From contig OZ247430.1 of NCBI GenBank assembly GCA_965232895.1, forward strand, positions 2,232,001 through 2,296,000: a stretch of DNA of 64,000 nt, given 5' to 3'. Source of the stretch: Bin87 sp965232895 (lineage in GTDB: Bacteria > Chloroflexota > Dehalococcoidia > Lucifugimonadales > UBA3495). This document shows positions 63,413-64,000 of this stretch, piece by piece (the first letter of the stretch is position 1; each line of letters begins with the position of its first letter). Made by a program: the position numbers and the translations under genes. The notes under the pieces were generated by a model. That model did not search any database and was not told the origin of the DNA. It worked only from the letters and a program-made list of their open reading frames with translations.

Positions 63413-63742
63413 ATGATCACGTTCAATTGCACCATCCAGGAAGGAATTGTCCCGGAGGACCTCCGTCCCAGGCTCGCCTCCGAGTTGGCCCGCATAACCA
63501 CCGGGTTTGTGGGCGGCAATCCCGACGAAGTGTCCGTCAACTGGATCGAGATTCCCCACGGTTTCGGCTTCCGCGGTGGCCGGCTATCCACCACGTCCGC
63601 CGTGCGCGGTGAGATACCCCCGGGCCTGCGGCAGGAGACCCGCGTGGAGCTCATGCAGTCAATCCAGGACATGTGGATGGACCTCACCGGCTGCACCACC
63701 GACGAACTGGTCGTGTCCGCCCGCGACCGGCGCGACAACTAG
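63413..63742 (+). CDS. Tautomerase-like protein
   Basis: A 109-residue protein from ATG 63413, with GGAAGG upstream. MITFNCTIQEGIVPEDLRPR, then LASELARITTGFVGGNPDEV and VSVNWIEIPHGFGFRGGRLS, resembles the 4-oxalocrotonate/MIF-type tautomerase fold. There is no Pro at position 2, which is the usual catalytic base, so activity may differ. A second tautomerase-like gene follows 28 bp downstream, and the pair may form a hetero-oligomer (inference). Confidence 0.75.
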   Translation: MITFNCTIQEGIVPEDLRPRLASELARITTGFVGGNPDEVSVNWIEIPHGFGFRGGRLSTTSAVRGEIPPGLRQETRVELMQSIQDMWMDLTGCTTDELVVSARDRRDN

Positions 63743-63770
63743 CACAACAATTCGGCACAAGGAGCAAACC

Positions 63771-64000
63771 ATGCCGCACTATCGCTGTTTCATTCCCGAA
63801 AACGCCCTGTCCTTTGACCAGAGGCAGGAGATCGCCCTGGCCTTCACCGACATCCACTGCGGCTCAACCGGCGCGCCGCGCAGTTTCGTGTCGGTCACCT
63901 TCCTGGAGACGCCCGAGGGGCAGACCCACGAGCACGGGCAGGGTTATTACCTCGACGGCGGCAACCGCGCCGGCCGGTCCGAGGAAGTCAAGCAGCAGCT
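63771..64000 (+). CDS. Tautomerase-like protein, 5' part
   Basis: ATG 63771 follows AAGGAG. It encodes MPHYRCFIPENALSFDQRQE, then IALAFTDIHCGSTGAPRSFV and later YYLDGGNRAGRSEEVKQQ before the window ends. Pro at position 2 (the tautomerase catalytic base after Met removal) and the AFTDIHCGSTGAPRSFVSV strand fit the MIF/CHMI-like tautomerase group. Truncated by the window edge at about 76 residues. Confidence 0.85.
   Translation, partial: MPHYRCFIPENALSFDQRQEIALAFTDIHCGSTGAPRSFVSVTFLETPEGQTHEHGQGYYLDGGNRAGRSEEVKQQ

Overview
This is high-GC bacterial DNA that is densely coding but rich in repeats. No rRNA is present, so taxonomy is inferred only from gene content. The mix of oligopeptide-type ABC genes, CaiB-type CoA transferase, DUF2277 and tautomerase genes, many toxin-antitoxin and restriction genes, and a giant Calx-beta protein fits a free-living or host-associated member of the Chloroflexota (SAR202/Dehalococcoidia-like). 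I hold that at low to moderate confidence.

Layout. 1-1000: 3' part of a family III CoA-transferase gene and a CAT-anticodon tRNA. 1000-2300: a decayed second copy of the giant gene's leader, an IS5-type transposase remnant and a MITE. 2295-18765: one giant secreted Calx-beta/cadherin-like protein gene of about 5,490 codons, split by a frameshift near 8793 and containing 1,404-bp near-identical higher-order repeats. 18967-22940: Hen1 and Pnkp, a translationally coupled RNA repair pair. 22972-24500: a decaying operon of unknown function. 25319-31176: DNA polymerase IV, then a peptide-type ABC importer (binding lipoprotein, small membrane protein, two permeases, no ATPase). 31516-42503: a defence and addiction island on the minus strand, with hsdR, an antitoxin/Doc pair, a 698-bp tandemly repeated HicA/HicB cassette, hsdS, a nuclease-like protein, a Uma2 nuclease and hsdM. 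42801-43369: tRNA-Ser and tRNA-Leu. 43491-49424: YqeY, PurQ, a DMT exporter, a RelB/YafQ-type pair, PurL, two small ORFs and a nucleoside deoxyribosyltransferase. 49478-54090: an RF1/PrmC/phosphoesterase/NYN-LOTUS operon on the minus strand. 54402-57134: small membrane proteins, an MBL hydrolase and a 2-hydroxyacid dehydrogenase. 57258-59421: a type II restriction-modification pair. 59508-62828: a TPP enzyme whose 3' end was tandemly copied together with a PIN toxin/antitoxin cassette. 62927-64000: a MITE, a DUF2277 gene and two tautomerase-like genes.

The most notable material is repetitive. A roughly 150-bp MITE family occurs seven times; five copies have 8-11 bp target duplications. One copy has been expanded by exactly 13 perfect 23-bp repeats, and another supplies the stop codon of a gene. 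Two toxin-antitoxin loci are amplified as exact-period tandem units (698 bp and 859 bp). The giant gene carries mosaic 1,404-bp repeats and a chimeric frameshifted junction. Its leader contains a hairpin whose sequence differs between two copies in a compensatory way.
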